64,000 nucleotides of DNA from Caballeronia choica (GTDB lineage: Bacteria; Pseudomonadota; Gammaproteobacteria; Burkholderiales; Burkholderiaceae): contig NZ_FCON02000006.1 in the NCBI RefSeq assembly GCF_001544535.1, forward strand, positions 1 through 64,000. Reading direction: 5' to 3'. Positions 25,501 through 33,877 of this stretch are shown piece after piece; within the stretch, counting starts at the first letter, position 1; each line of letters begins with the position of its first letter. The notes beneath the pieces were generated by a model. It did not search any database and was not told where the DNA came from. It saw only the letters and a list, made by a program, of their open reading frames with translations. The translations under genes were made by a program, and so were the position numbers.

Positions 25501-28500
25501 CAGCGAACTCGAAGTCAGGTACGGCGCTGAAGAACGGCTCGTATTTGCGGACCGGCTTGCCTTTGTTGTTGAAGATCGTCCAGCCGCTGCCGATCCAGCG
25601 CTGTGCGATGACATCCCCGCCTGGTTTCACCGGCCCCGGCTCGGCCTGCACCTTCTTCTGAATCTCACGCCCGAAGCCGTCGGAGAAGGCGATGTGCACC
25701 TGCGTGCGGGTCTGCTGCCCAGCCTCGAGATCGCTTTCGTGCGTCTCGCGAACGATTGCTGCGGCGAAGGCCGGCCCGTTCGAATGAAGATACCGTTCGA
25801 CGTCGTAGACCATTCGCGTCGTCGCGCGGCCCAACAGTCGACCCGACGCACCGCGCGGATCGTGCAAGAACGCGCGAACGGTTCGCGGATCCAGGTCCGG
25901 GTCGAACCCCTCGAGCGAATCGCCTTGCGCCTCGCCGTCCTTCCCCTGCGCCGCTGTTCCGGTAACGAGGCCGAGCGCATCGAACGCCGCCTCGGAGCGA
26001 TTGCCGTTCGCGTCGATCTGCAGCCGCGGTGCCAACATGCGATAGTCGATCTCCGCGCGCGTGACGTTGCCCGCCGCATCGGTTGTCTCGACCGGCATCA
26101 GATCGTGGGCGTCCAGAACCACGTTCGTGCTATTGCCGAACGGATCGGTATAGCGGCGGGGGATGAAGAAGTGGGCGGCGGCGTGGCGCAGCCCATGTGC
26201 GGGATGCGCTCCGGCTTCGGGCGAATAGAAGACCCGGCCCGAGGGCGCCCACCATTCGTTGTCGCCGTCGAGGTCGACGTATCCACCTTCCACCCGCAGA
26301 GCGGTCTCGTCCGGACCAAACTTGTCTCGAAGACACTGGGCAGGCGTTGCGAGTCCGTAGTTCTCGCCCGGCAGAGCCAACGACTGCAAATGGCCGAGCG
26401 GCAGAAGCTCGGCGAGGTCGTTCGACCGATACAGGGTTCGCGTCTTCTTCAGCAGCCGTCGCCCGACGCAGCCATCGTCGCTGCGCCACTCCTCGAATGG
26501 GATGTCGCGGCAAGCGTCGTCCAGCAGGGCGACTTTCGATGCGATCTCCCGAAATAGAAACAGATTCGTCACGCCGCGAGTGCCGTTGTCGGGCGTCAGG
26601 CCTCTGAGCTCGAAGAGCCGCTGCTCCGCCGGCAACGGTGCACGATAGGCGTCGGGGCAGTCGACGGCGTTGGTGTGATCGTTCTCCGTGAGCGTCAGCA
26701 GCACCCGTTTCTGGAAGTCCTGAGCGTTCTCGGTCAGACGTCGCCCATAGGCAATGGCGACTGACTTCAGGACGTTGCCGTAGCCGTCCACCTCGAGCAC
26801 CACGTTGTGGGAGACGCGCGGATCGGCGCGCAGGCAATTGTCGATCTCGTACAGCCTTCGCTCGTAGGCGCAAATCACCTGTTCGCGTGCGTGCGCGAAC
26901 AGGACTGCGTGGCGATTCGGACCACGTTCCTGAACCAGCCGCACTGTGAGGTTGCTCTCGGTGACGGAATACGGGCGAGTGGATTCCTTCTTTGCATCCA
27001 ACGCATAGACCTCCTGCCTGAGCATCGAGCCCTTGAGTGCGCGGCACGCCTCGCGCGCTTCTTCGGGTGACAGCCCTGCGGGCAGAACGGTGTCCTCCAG
27101 AAGCATGGCGTCCGAGAATTCGCTGTAGTACTCGCGAGCAAGATGCCGCGAGACCCGACCGCCCTTAAGAAACACGCCCGTGTGGAACCAGGTGCGCGTG
27201 AGAACGGGTGCAACGCTCGAAGCGGCGTCCGCGTTCGTGGTTTCGGACTGATCGCTGCTGCTCGCGAGCGAGCCGATCTCTTCGGTATCGAGCTGATCGA
27301 CACGGCCGAAGCCGCGAAACTCACGCTCCTTGCCGTCGTAGAAGCCATGGTGATAGCTGTAGCGCGTGACGAATCTGTTGCGGCTCACATGGTCGTATGT
27401 CTCGACTCGATCGACGACGTGAACGGGGAAGGGAAGGCGAGTGATCCACGGTGTTCCGGCCGCCTTGTCAGCGAGATAGAAGCGGGTCGACGACGCATAC
27501 GTGATGCGTGTTTCCGCGCCCAGATTGTTGACGGTTCGGCAGAAAAGGTGCGGTTTTACGCCGCACATGAGATCGACGTATCGGATGTGGCGGCCGGAAT
27601 CGCCAGGCAGTGACGACGACCACAGCAGGCATGCCGTACCGCGGCCGAGAAAATCCGCCACGGTGACCGATGAGAGATCGTCGATGCGCGCAAACGCTTT
27701 TAGTTTGCGGACGCCGTGCCAGGCATTTCCGGTCTCGTTGAGATAGATCTGAACGTGTTTGCCACCGAGATAGATGATGTCCGTGGTGCCGGAGCCATCG
27801 ACATCGGCGAGGCGGATGCGCTTCTGGTCGAAGAGGTCCGCGTCATCGAACCACGGCGCATCTTCCATGACGACTTTCGCGCCAAAGCGGCCGTATCCGA
27901 GATTGGGCCAATAACAGATCTCGCCGTTGCGGATGCGCACGAGGTCGGCCAGCCCATCGCCGGTCATGTCCGCGAGATAGATCGACTGCGTGCCGTCGCC
28001 GAAGATGACGCACGGCCCGCGGCCCTCTTCGAGCGGCACGGCGACTCGAATGCCCGGGCCGAAGCCCTGCTCGCCCAGCGAGCGATGCCAGGTGAATGCC
28101 TCATCTTCGGTGACGAGCACATCCGCGATGCCGTCGCCGGTCAGGTCGACGAAGCGCAGGTTGGGGTCGGCCCAGTTCTGCACGGGCAACGAGCGGAACG
28201 GCTGGAATCCCACCCATTTCGCATCGTCGGTGCGCGAGAAGAACCCGCCGTCAGGCGAAAGCGCCACCAGGTCGAGTGTGCCGTCGCCGGACAGATCCAT
28301 GAGTTGTTGTCCGGACGCGAAGTTCGCGGTCGCAGGCCGCAGCGAGACGGTCTCAACGGCACCCAACCGCCCTTCGCCACGATTCGGCTTGTAGAACCAG
28401 GTGGCGTCCTGTTCGGCGAGGACTCCGGATATGCCTTCACCATCGAGATCGACGAAGCGGTAGTCGTCCGTGCCAACGGCGGCCGGCAGGTTATCCAGAC

Positions 28501-29857
28501 TGTCCGGCTGCACTTCTTTCAGCTCGTACCCGTCGAAGAGCGGGTCTTCCAGCGGGCTGTCGGTATAGAAGAAGTCCGCCGGCGCCAGTGAGCGGGTGAG
28601 ATATCGGCCCTCGCCAAGATGGCGATGGCCGAAGGCGGTGACTCGCTCGAGGAACGAGCCGACGGATTTCTCGCGGTACTGAAGGCTCAGCGAGCGCACG
28701 AGTGCGGCGGGAATGCCGAGCTCGCGCTCGAAATGGTGGAACATCAGCACGCGCCGGCAGAGACGATGTGTGCGGATCTCGAAGCCGGAGCGATAGGTGG
28801 AAAAGGAGTCCTTACGCACCGTCCATTCGGCTTGCGGATCGGGGGACGCGCGGGAAAACACGCGACCCGCTTCATCGGGCGCGGTTTCGCAATGGTGTTC
28901 CTCGCCGTAGTCGAACACCGCCTCGAACATCCAGCCCGCGCGGTCGAGATCCTGAGGCTCGACGTGCGAAGCGCGACATCCGCTCTCTGCCGGGTTGAAC
29001 AGCAGCGGCACGCGGTTGCCGTATCGAACACGCTTCAGGTATCGATTTGCCGAATGCGAGCGCGAGCACTCGCTTGGGCGGCCGGTGTCGACGCCGCAGT
29101 CGTTTTCTGTCGCATAGTCGTACATGATCGCGTTGCCACGATCGTCGTAGCTGCGGCAGATCAGCCAGCTGAAGACATGCGTCGGATCTGCCGGATCAGC
29201 GATACGCGAGGCGCCGTCGAGCCCGTAGACGGTGAGCACGTTGTCGCGGGAAATCGAGCGCCAGTGCACCACACCGGTCTCCAGACACGTCCAGCGTTCT
29301 ATCCGGGCGAACAGGCCTTCGATGCGCGGGCGGTAGCGCCGAACGCGATGACTATCGCGATCGAACTCCACGAACACCGCGCCTTGCTTGTCCTTGTCCA
29401 ACACTGGTACCAGGTCTTCAGCACCCGAAAGCACGAAGATGTCGGACTCCTCGATCCGTCGGTAGTGAGACTGCCGCTCGTCCGCCCTTCCGTAGCAAGG
29501 CAATCCCTTGTCGGTGCGTAGGGAGATCTTCGGAAGCGATAGGCTCCAGCCGAGACCGAAGGGTCCGTTGCCTTGGCCGGAGTCGTAGCTCAGCGAAAGC
29601 CGGGGACCGAAGCCGGAGCGTCCCGCACTTAGCGCAAGTGGGATGCTAAGAGAGCCGGTTCCGGTGGCGGGGTTGGCGGTGAACTTCTCGTCGATGCCGC
29701 GAATGGCACCCCCGCCCTTCGGCAGTGATATCTGCGGAGCGTCGAACGGCGAGGACGCACGCGCAGCGGCTTCACTTGACTCGCTCTCGACGCCATTCTC
29801 GCGCATGGGATCGCCGCCCTTCCCTTGACGTTGTTCTGCCCTCGCAAATTGGCGCAT
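22217..29857 (-). CDS. TcB-TcC fusion protein of the Tc toxin complex (RHS cocoon with toxic tip)
   Basis: A 2546-residue fusion. Residues 45-330 are an SpvB domain (ISLPKGGGAIRGIDEKF, PFGLGWSLSLPKISLRTDKG). FG-GAP-like repeats follow (MTGDGLADLVRIRNGEICYW, DVDGSGTTDIIYLGG), then TcdB middle domains near 755-1050 and YD/RHS repeats to an RHS core ending near 2246 (RYTGKERDDENGFTYHDARY, DPLGLEAGVNAYQYTHGDP). In known TcC proteins the part after this core is cut off and held inside the cocoon; here it is residues 2247-2546: a helical part, a Pro-rich linker, and a deaminase-like domain. An alternative ATG at 29806 (residue 18) is better placed: GGGAAGG precedes it and the promoter at 29875-29903 would leave only about 11 bases before 29857. 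First gene of the operon. Confidence 0.92.
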   Translation of the reverse strand: MRQFARAEQRQGKGGDPMRENGVESESSEAAARASSPFDAPQISLPKGGGAIRGIDEKFTANPATGTGSLSIPLALSAGRSGFGPRLSLSYDSGQGNGPFGLGWSLSLPKISLRTDKGLPCYGRADERQSHYRRIEESDIFVLSGAEDLVPVLDKDKQGAVFVEFDRDSHRVRRYRPRIEGLFARIERWTCLETGVVHWRSISRDNVLTVYGLDGASRIADPADPTHVFSWLICRSYDDRGNAIMYDYATENDCGVDTGRPSECSRSHSANRYLKRVRYGNRVPLLFNPAESGCRASHVEPQDLDRAGWMFEAVFDYGEEHHCETAPDEAGRVFSRASPDPQAEWTVRKDSFSTYRSGFEIRTHRLCRRVLMFHHFERELGIPAALVRSLSLQYREKSVGSFLERVTAFGHRHLGEGRYLTRSLAPADFFYTDSPLEDPLFDGYELKEVQPDSLDNLPAAVGTDDYRFVDLDGEGISGVLAEQDATWFYKPNRGEGRLGAVETVSLRPATANFASGQQLMDLSGDGTLDLVALSPDGGFFSRTDDAKWVGFQPFRSLPVQNWADPNLRFVDLTGDGIADVLVTEDEAFTWHRSLGEQGFGPGIRVAVPLEEGRGPCVIFGDGTQSIYLADMTGDGLADLVRIRNGEICYWPNLGYGRFGAKVVMEDAPWFDDADLFDQKRIRLADVDGSGTTDIIYLGGKHVQIYLNETGNAWHGVRKLKAFARIDDLSSVTVADFLGRGTACLLWSSSLPGDSGRHIRYVDLMCGVKPHLFCRTVNNLGAETRITYASSTRFYLADKAAGTPWITRLPFPVHVVDRVETYDHVSRNRFVTRYSYHHGFYDGKEREFRGFGRVDQLDTEEIGSLASSSDQSETTNADAASSVAPVLTRTWFHTGVFLKGGRVSRHLAREYYSEFSDAMLLEDTVLPAGLSPEEAREACRALKGSMLRQEVYALDAKKESTRPYSVTESNLTVRLVQERGPNRHAVLFAHAREQVICAYERRLYEIDNCLRADPRVSHNVVLEVDGYGNVLKSVAIAYGRRLTENAQDFQKRVLLTLTENDHTNAVDCPDAYRAPLPAEQRLFELRGLTPDNGTRGVTNLFLFREIASKVALLDDACRDIPFEEWRSDDGCVGRRLLKKTRTLYRSNDLAELLPLGHLQSLALPGENYGLATPAQCLRDKFGPDETALRVEGGYVDLDGDNEWWAPSGRVFYSPEAGAHPAHGLRHAAAHFFIPRRYTDPFGNSTNVVLDAHDLMPVETTDAAGNVTRAEIDYRMLAPRLQIDANGNRSEAAFDALGLVTGTAAQGKDGEAQGDSLEGFDPDLDPRTVRAFLHDPRGASGRLLGRATTRMVYDVERYLHSNGPAFAAAIVRETHESDLEAGQQTRTQVHIAFSDGFGREIQKKVQAEPGPVKPGGDVIAQRWIGSGWTIFNNKGKPVRKYEPFFSAVPDFEFAAVEGVSPILLYDPLGRVVATLHPDHTFEKVVFDPWQQLNWDANDTVRLNPKTDPDVGELVSRLPDPDYLPTWYGPRVTGALGEGEKTAALGAARHAGTPSVVHFDSLGRSVLTVVDNGVDDAGRPRKYATRAALDVEGNSREVIDTLGRCVMRYDYDMAGRRVHQSSMEAGERWTLNDISAKPIRGWNSRLFMFRTEYDPLRRPVRQFVQGGDPYERNGGANACEMLFERTIYGDEPDSGLTEHRQRAANLRGRVFRHFDTAGVTTADLYDFKGNVLRTSRQFARDYRSAPDWSKTPTLESRRFEGCTAYDALNRPVTSSTPDGSIYRPAYNDAGLIERIDVALRAAHCKAPPAWTPFVRNIDYNSRAQRNRVDYANGVTTSFEYDPATFRLARLRTTRPPDRDARAAEIFGDAACIQDLHYHYDPVGNITQIVNRALRTVFHDNQRVDATCRYTYDSLYRLTAATGREHVLQSAFRPAPADDNYRDYPFAGASAQGSLQSLDAYSESYEYDPVGNFLRAAHRAPHNNWTRHYAYEEASLVEPQQRGNRLSHTQLGAESGSPPERYLHDAHGNIVQMPHLPVMRWDFKDRLAGSGRQVVNCGVPETTYYVYDAGGKRVRKVTERANGSRKNERLYVGGFERFHEFGADGETLELERDTLHVMDEQQRVAIVETLTLERDHPLLSIAPLLRFQLANHLGSASMELDEAASIISYEEYSPYGSTTFQTGRSASEVKQKRYRYTGKERDDENGFTYHDARYYAPWLARWTACDPLGLEAGVNAYQYTHGDPVRYRDPDGRDDEDTLNKNLDRAGRFLAIMGGPTTIGARSLSKAIGDNIATYIKKGSDAGNKELEQNADQLIISNIPVVGTVAAVRSSAREAAASVAKAEASKSKLDAAGHYVDAGLTFTETAVLVAADVITLGHAVKQGKLFSKPIEKNSPKFVPPESRPQAVSPAKPAPELPADSAARPPAGPKTAPLKADAGLIHGVDQYRGGQTLLTAKVELPGGEVIKVAVPNEGGGWRPEQKAMAEKLGYQPLEASDPGSKMHAEGELEVFREKNKAKVLEWAISRGTEGNSIVCNEGCRNFTKNWGTQQQ

Positions 29858-29874
29858 GGCAGTTTGATTAGTAC

Positions 29875-29903
29875 GTTATAGTTTCCACCGACCTCTTCTG
29901 CAA
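29875..29903 (-). promoter_or_regulatory. Sigma-70-like promoter of the Tc toxin operon
   Basis: On the minus strand TTGCAG (29903-29898) and TATAAC (29880-29875) are separated by exactly 17 bases, close to consensus. Transcription would start near 29868, favouring translation from the ATG at 29806 rather than 29857. No operator was recognised around it. Confidence 0.6.
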
Positions 29904-29940
29904 CCCTTAGGAATCGGCACAAATAACTCAGTGAGGTAAG

Positions 29941-29970
29941 CCCCCGGCTCTGCCTTGGCTCTGCCGGGGG
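29941..29970. terminator. Strong GC hairpin between the toxin promoter and the IS remnants
   Basis: CCCCCGGC (29941-29948) pairs perfectly with GCCGGGGG (29963-29970) around a 14-base loop. It could be a terminator insulating the toxin operon or the end structure of a lost insertion sequence; no T-run follows on either strand. Confidence 0.4.
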
Positions 29971-30019
29971 ACTCACCAAGGTTTGACCTATACGGCGGTC
30001 ATTGAGAATCTGTCGTCTC

Positions 30020-30362
30020 GACCAATGGCGTCTATGACCTGACGGCGAACACCGGATGGGTCAACGTCGGCATCGATCACGACACCGCAGAATTTGCCGT
30101 CGAGAGCATTCGCCGCCGGTGGCGGGAAATGGGTCAAGCGGTGTATCAACACCCCGGCCGCCTGCTGATTACCGCCGACTGCGGCGGCAGCAACGGCTAT
30201 CGAGTGCGCCTGTGGCACCGGGAGTTGCAGCACCTGGCCGATGAACTGCAAATGCAGATACAAGTCTGTCATTTTCCGCCTGGCACCAGCAAATGGAACA
30301 AGATCGAGCACCGCATGTTCTGCCACATCACCGCCAACTGGCGAGGACGCCCGCTGATCAGC
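30020..30362 (+). mobile_element. ISAzo13-family transposase fragment
   Basis: The plus strand encodes GVYDLTANTGWVNVGIDHDT, then AEFAVESIRRRWREMG, LLITADCGGSNGYRVRLW and VCHFPPGTSKWNKIEHRMF, ending at NWRGRPLIS. This is the DDE core of ISAzo13-type transposases. The N-terminal half and the last part are missing, and no start or terminal repeats remain. It stops abruptly at about 30362, where the IS3-type fragment begins on the opposite strand. Confidence 0.8.
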
Positions 30363-30364
30363 CG

Positions 30365-30926
30365 GCATGGTCAGCCCGCGGCCGGCATCGGCGCCGGTGG
30401 CGCTGAACTCGGCCTGGAGTCCCTGGGCAATCGGCTGCGAGGCGGCGAAGCGGTTGCCGGTCTTGACGGCATGGATGCCGACACAACAGGCATCGAAGTG
30501 ATCGACCGGCGAGAACACCCAGACCCAGCCCTCGTCGACCGTCTCGATACGGATGCCGTCGGTGCCCCACATCTCATTGGGGCGGCGGGTGACGCGATGC
30601 GGCGACAGAAGCGCATTCTCGCGCATCAGGCGCAGCACACGGGCACGCGAGAACCGAATGCCGCCCAGGATGCGCAGCCGCGCCCAGACCTTACGGTGGC
30701 CCTCGCCGGTAAAGGGCGAGGCCGCCAGGTCAGCGCGAATGGCGGCCAGGAGCTCGGCATCCGGCAGCTTCGGCTTGGGACCGCGTCGCTGCGGGCGCAG
30801 GGGCAGCACCGTGGCCGATTCGCGGGCCTGCTGCGCGTAGAGCGTCGAGCGGGCAAATTCGAGTACCCGGCAGACCCGCTCCAGGCCGTAGGGCTTGCCC
30901 GCGCCCGCGGAGGTCTCGCCGCTCAT
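30365..30926 (-). pseudogene. IS3-family OrfB transposase, C-terminally truncated
   Basis: About 187 residues survive. They include the N-terminal helix-turn-helix region (YGLERVCRVLEFARSTLYAQ, GEGHRKVWARLR) and the start of the integrase core (PNEMWGTDGIRIETVDEGWV). The first catalytic Asp (in GTDG) is present; the second Asp and the Glu of the DDE triad are lost at the junction near 30365, so it cannot transpose. A frame continues leftward through unrelated antisense sequence of the ISAzo13 fragment; that extension is accidental. Confidence 0.75.
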
Positions 30927-31055
30927 CGCGACGACCTCCGCCCGACCAAAGGGCGCTTCGCCTGCCTTTCCTTGCGCAGGATCTCGACTTCCATGACCAA
31001 CTCGCCAATGAGCTGCTTGGCCTCGTCGAGCTGTTTGAAGATCGACCGCGAGGGG
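30365..31055 (-). mobile_element. Truncated IS3-family element (end of OrfA plus part of OrfB)
   Basis: Reading leftward, 31055-30923 holds the end of OrfA (FKQLDEAKQLIGELVMEVEI, LRKERQAKRPLVGRRSSR, stop), and OrfB begins at 30926 with an ATGA overlap, the normal IS3 arrangement. OrfB breaks off at about 30365. Neither end has a recognisable terminal inverted repeat, so both ends have been lost. The element separates an ISAzo13 scrap from a KfrA-like scrap. Confidence 0.75.
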
Positions 31056-31059
31056 GTCG

Positions 31060-31379
31060 GGGCGAACCGCGCTCAAAAAGCGCTCGACGACCTGGTGCGC
31101 AAGTCAGAGCAGCGCGAGGAGCGATATCGGAAGCAGGAAGCGGCGCTGCAGGCGCAGGTTGGCGATTTGCGTCATCAGGTGGGTATCCTCAAAGGGAATC
31201 TCTCGGCCGGATGGGCCGAGAATCAGGCGCTCGGCGCGCAACTCGAACGCGCACAGCGGGAACTTGTCAGCGCGAACGCGGTGCAAACTGCGCGGCCGCC
31301 GGCTAAGCCCGCGCCGCGCAGGGCCGCACCAGTAACGCCTCCTCGAAAGAGGGCGGGTCGCAGCACAGGCCGAGGGTAG
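31060..31379 (+). pseudogene. C-terminal fragment of a KfrA-like coiled-coil DNA-binding protein
   Basis: About 105 codons ending in TAG (31377-31379). The sequence is a long coiled coil (KALDDLVRKSEQREERYRKQ, then LQAQVGDLRHQVGILKGN, and QLERAQRELVSANA) followed by a basic Pro/Ala/Arg tail. This fits the C-terminal part of KfrA-type proteins, which are mostly found on plasmids and genomic islands. The N-terminal DNA-binding domain is gone, replaced by the IS3 fragment, and no start codon belongs to it. I identify it by style only. Confidence 0.45.
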
Positions 31380-31610
31380 ATCCGGAGCCGGCATCATTCG
31401 CTGGAGCGCCCCCGGCGTGGGTCGATGGATCAGGCGTAGTTGACGGCGGTGGCATGTCGGGGCGCTTTGGGCGGTCTGTGCGGGCAATCGTCGTGAATCA
31501 AAACCGCACACATCGCATTTCCGGGGGAATAACGTGCGCCCGCCCGTGCCGATCCGAAGAAGTGAGCTACGCCGCCTGATTTGATCGAACCATGTTTCGG
31601 TGTGGCCACC

Positions 31611-31748
31611 ATGCAGATCGATATCTTTGCCGACAGCCGCGATTTGATGCTTCGCAACGACGTGCTCGACGCGCTACTCAGGCACGACGCGAGTGCTGCG
31701 CGACCGACCTGGGAGTCGTTACGGGACGACTATACGCAATGCCCGTAA
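31611..31748 (+). CDS. Short conserved-looking hypothetical protein, probably truncated
   Basis: A 45-residue frame from ATG 31611 to TAA 31748: it starts MQIDIFADSRDLMLRNDVLD, then ALLRHDASAA. It looks like the N-terminus of a longer protein (an amphipathic helix-turn-helix repeat, possibly TPR-like) that has been cut short. No ribosome-binding site is clear. The preceding 230 bases (31380-31610) contain nothing I recognise. The response regulator begins 36 bases downstream. Confidence 0.4.
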   Translation: MQIDIFADSRDLMLRNDVLDALLRHDASAARPTWESLRDDYTQCP

Positions 31749-31784
31749 AATTGACCGGTCGATCCATTGGCGCCGGAGCCTGTT

Positions 31785-32462
31785 ATGCGAATCCTGGTTA
31801 TCGAAGACGAACCGAAAACGGGCGCGTATCTGAAGAAGGGCCTCGAAGAGTCGGGTTACTCCGTCGACGTCGCCGATGACGGCGCGGATGGCCTGCTGCT
31901 CGCGCAGGAGCAGGACTACGACGTGATCGTGCTCGACGTGATGCTGCCGACCATGGATGGCTGGGCCGTGCTGAAAGCGCTGCGCGCCACGCACACCACG
32001 CCCGTGTTGTTCCTGACCGCGCGTGACGACGTCAGTGACCGCGTACGCGGCCTCGAACTCGGCAGCGACGACTATCTCGTGAAGCCGTTCGCGTTCGTCG
32101 AACTGCTTGCGCGGGTGCGCACCCTCGCGCGGCGCGGCCCGCCACGCGAAAGCGAACTGCTGAAAGTGGGCGACCTGGAGATCGACGTGAACCGCCGGCG
32201 CGTGCGGCGCGGCAATACGCGCATCAATCTGACGCCGCGCGAATTCTCGCTGCTGCAACTGCTCGCGCGCCGTCAGGGTGAAGTGCTGAGCCGCACGCAG
32301 ATCGCGTCGTATGTGTGGGACATGAATTTCGACAGCGACACGAACGTGGTCGAAGTGGCGATTCGAAGGCTGCGCGCGAAGATCGACGACAACTTCCCGG
32401 TCAAGCTGATTCAGACGGTCCGCGGCGTCGGCTACGTCATCGAAGTGAAAGAGGCCGATTGA
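31785..32462 (+). CDS. OmpR-family heavy-metal-type response regulator (IrlR/CusR-like)
   Basis: A 225-residue two-domain regulator. The receiver has the acidic pair in VIEDEPKTG, the phospho-acceptor Asp in VIVLDVMLP (residue 51), Thr in LFLTARD and Lys in [10 protein letters not shown]. The C-terminal winged helix includes [15 protein letters not shown] and VRGVGYVIE. The length and the [10 protein letters not shown] signature match the heavy-metal branch (IrlR, CusR, CopR). I start at ATG 31785, where homology to the family begins, rather than at a further upstream codon. The kinase gene overlaps its stop codon, so they are translated together; the convergent RND operon is the probable target. 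Confidence 0.93.
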   Translation: MRILVIEDEPKTGAYLKKGLEESGYSVDVADDGADGLLLAQEQDYDVIVLDVMLPTMDGWAVLKALRATHTTPVLFLTARDDVSDRVRGLELGSDDYLVKPFAFVELLARVRTLARRGPPRESELLKVGDLEIDVNRRRVRRGNTRINLTPREFSLLQLLARRQGEVLSRTQIASYVWDMNFDSDTNVVEVAIRRLRAKIDDNFPVKLIQTVRGVGYVIEVKEAD

Positions 32463-33877
32463 TGGCCGCGCGCTCGCTGAGCACTACGCTTGCGCTTGCC
32501 TTCGCCGCGACGACGCTGGTGGTGTTCGCGCTGGTGGGCAGCGTGCTGTACTTCGCGCTCGACCGTCAGGTCAAGCAGCAGGACGATCTCGACATCGTGC
32601 TGATCGCACGCCATACCCGGCGTCTCGCACAGGAGCTCGGCACGCTTGCCGATCTGCGCGGCCATGCGGACCGGCTGACGAGCCAGGTACTGGGCAATCC
32701 CGCGATGTCGATGGAAGTGCGCGACCCGGACCGCAACCTTGTGTTCGAGCACAACATGGCGGGCATTGCCGATCCGGCGGTGCCGTCCCCTGCATTGGCG
32801 AGCCGTCTCGGCGCGTCGCAGCGCATTACGGAGAGCGATATCGTCGAATGGCACAACGCGCAGGGCGTGCCGGTGCGCGGGCTGGCATCCGAGGCCGTGC
32901 TGCACGATGGCACGCCGGTCGCGCTGGTCGTCGCGCGCAACATGACTGACCGCTGGCGGCTGCTCGATCGCTATCGCGAACGTCTGTATGGCGCGGGCTT
33001 TGCCGGGATGCTGCTCGCGTTCCTGATGAGCTGGATGATGGTGCGCGAATCGCTGCGGCCTCTGCGCGACATGGCGGGCAGCGCCGCTGCGATCACCGTC
33101 GACAAGCTCGACACGCGCATCCAGGCCGATAACATACCGAGTGAACTCGCGGCACTCGTCGTCTCGCTGAACGCGATGCTTGACCGTCTGCATGGCGGTT
33201 TTCAACGCATGTCGCAATACACGGCCGATCTCGCGCACGACATGCGTACGCCGCTCGGCAATCTGCGCGGCTCGACGGAAGTGGCGCTCGCGCGTCCGCG
33301 GTCCGCCGAGGAGTATCAATCGCTGCTCGCCTCGAACCTCGAAGAATGCGAGCGCCTGTCGCGAATGATCGACAACGTCCTTTTTCTCGCGCGCGCCGAA
33401 CATCCGCAGTTCGTCACGACGTTGAGTGAACTGGATGCCGCGAAGGAACTCGAACGCATCGCCGAGTACTTCGAAGGCGTGGCCGACGATGCGGGCGTGC
33501 GGCTTCAGGTGACGGGCGGCGGCCGTCTGCGTGCGGACGTCGAACTGTTCCGCCGCGCGCTCGGCAATCTGCTCGCCAACGCGATCCGCTATACGCCGCG
33601 TGACGGCACTATCACACTGAGGGCGGACGAAACGCCGCACGGGATGCGCGTGACCGTCGCGAATCAGGGCACGCCGATCGATCCTTCATTGCTCGAGCGG
33701 GTCTTCGACCGCTTCTATCGCATCGACCCTTCGCGCAAGAGCGATCCGAAGTCGACCGGTTCGACCGGGCTCGGGCTTGCGATCGTCCGCACGATCATGG
33801 AGCTGCATGGCGGCACAGCAAGCGCCGAAAGCGACGCGGCCAGCACGCGCTTCATTCTGACGTTTGCGCGTCGGTAA
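32462..33877 (+). CDS. Heavy-metal-type sensor histidine kinase (IrlS/CusS-like)
   Basis: A 471-residue membrane kinase. TM1 is near residues 12-34 (TTLALAFAATTLVVFALVG); a periplasmic sensor domain of about 130 residues follows; TM2 is near 178-198. HAMP is next (ESLRPLRDMAGSAAAITVDK), then the HisKA box with phospho-His in DLAHDMRTPLGNLRG, and HATPase_c with N (LGNLLANAIRYTP) and G boxes (GSTGLGLAIVRTIMELHGG). Note AHDMRTP in place of the usual AHELRTP. The ATG overlaps the regulator's TGA by one base. Its last 26 bases overlap the end of the convergent outer-membrane factor gene. Confidence 0.93.
   Translation: MAARSLSTTLALAFAATTLVVFALVGSVLYFALDRQVKQQDDLDIVLIARHTRRLAQELGTLADLRGHADRLTSQVLGNPAMSMEVRDPDRNLVFEHNMAGIADPAVPSPALASRLGASQRITESDIVEWHNAQGVPVRGLASEAVLHDGTPVALVVARNMTDRWRLLDRYRERLYGAGFAGMLLAFLMSWMMVRESLRPLRDMAGSAAAITVDKLDTRIQADNIPSELAALVVSLNAMLDRLHGGFQRMSQYTADLAHDMRTPLGNLRGSTEVALARPRSAEEYQSLLASNLEECERLSRMIDNVLFLARAEHPQFVTTLSELDAAKELERIAEYFEGVADDAGVRLQVTGGGRLRADVELFRRALGNLLANAIRYTPRDGTITLRADETPHGMRVTVANQGTPIDPSLLERVFDRFYRIDPSRKSDPKSTGSTGLGLAIVRTIMELHGGTASAESDAASTRFILTFARR

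Noticed and set aside
29988-30364. Continuation of the IS3 OrfB frame to a 362-residue protein
   Set aside because: Beyond 30365 the frame is the antisense of the ISAzo13 fragment; integrase motifs stop at the junction.
30129-31379. A 416-residue plus-strand protein
   Set aside because: It is a chance join of the ISAzo13 fragment, antisense IS3 sequence and the KfrA-like fragment.
31430-31657. A 75-residue minus-strand frame starting MRSIKSRLSAKI
   Set aside because: No family recognised, no ribosome-binding site, and it overlaps the more plausible plus-strand short gene.
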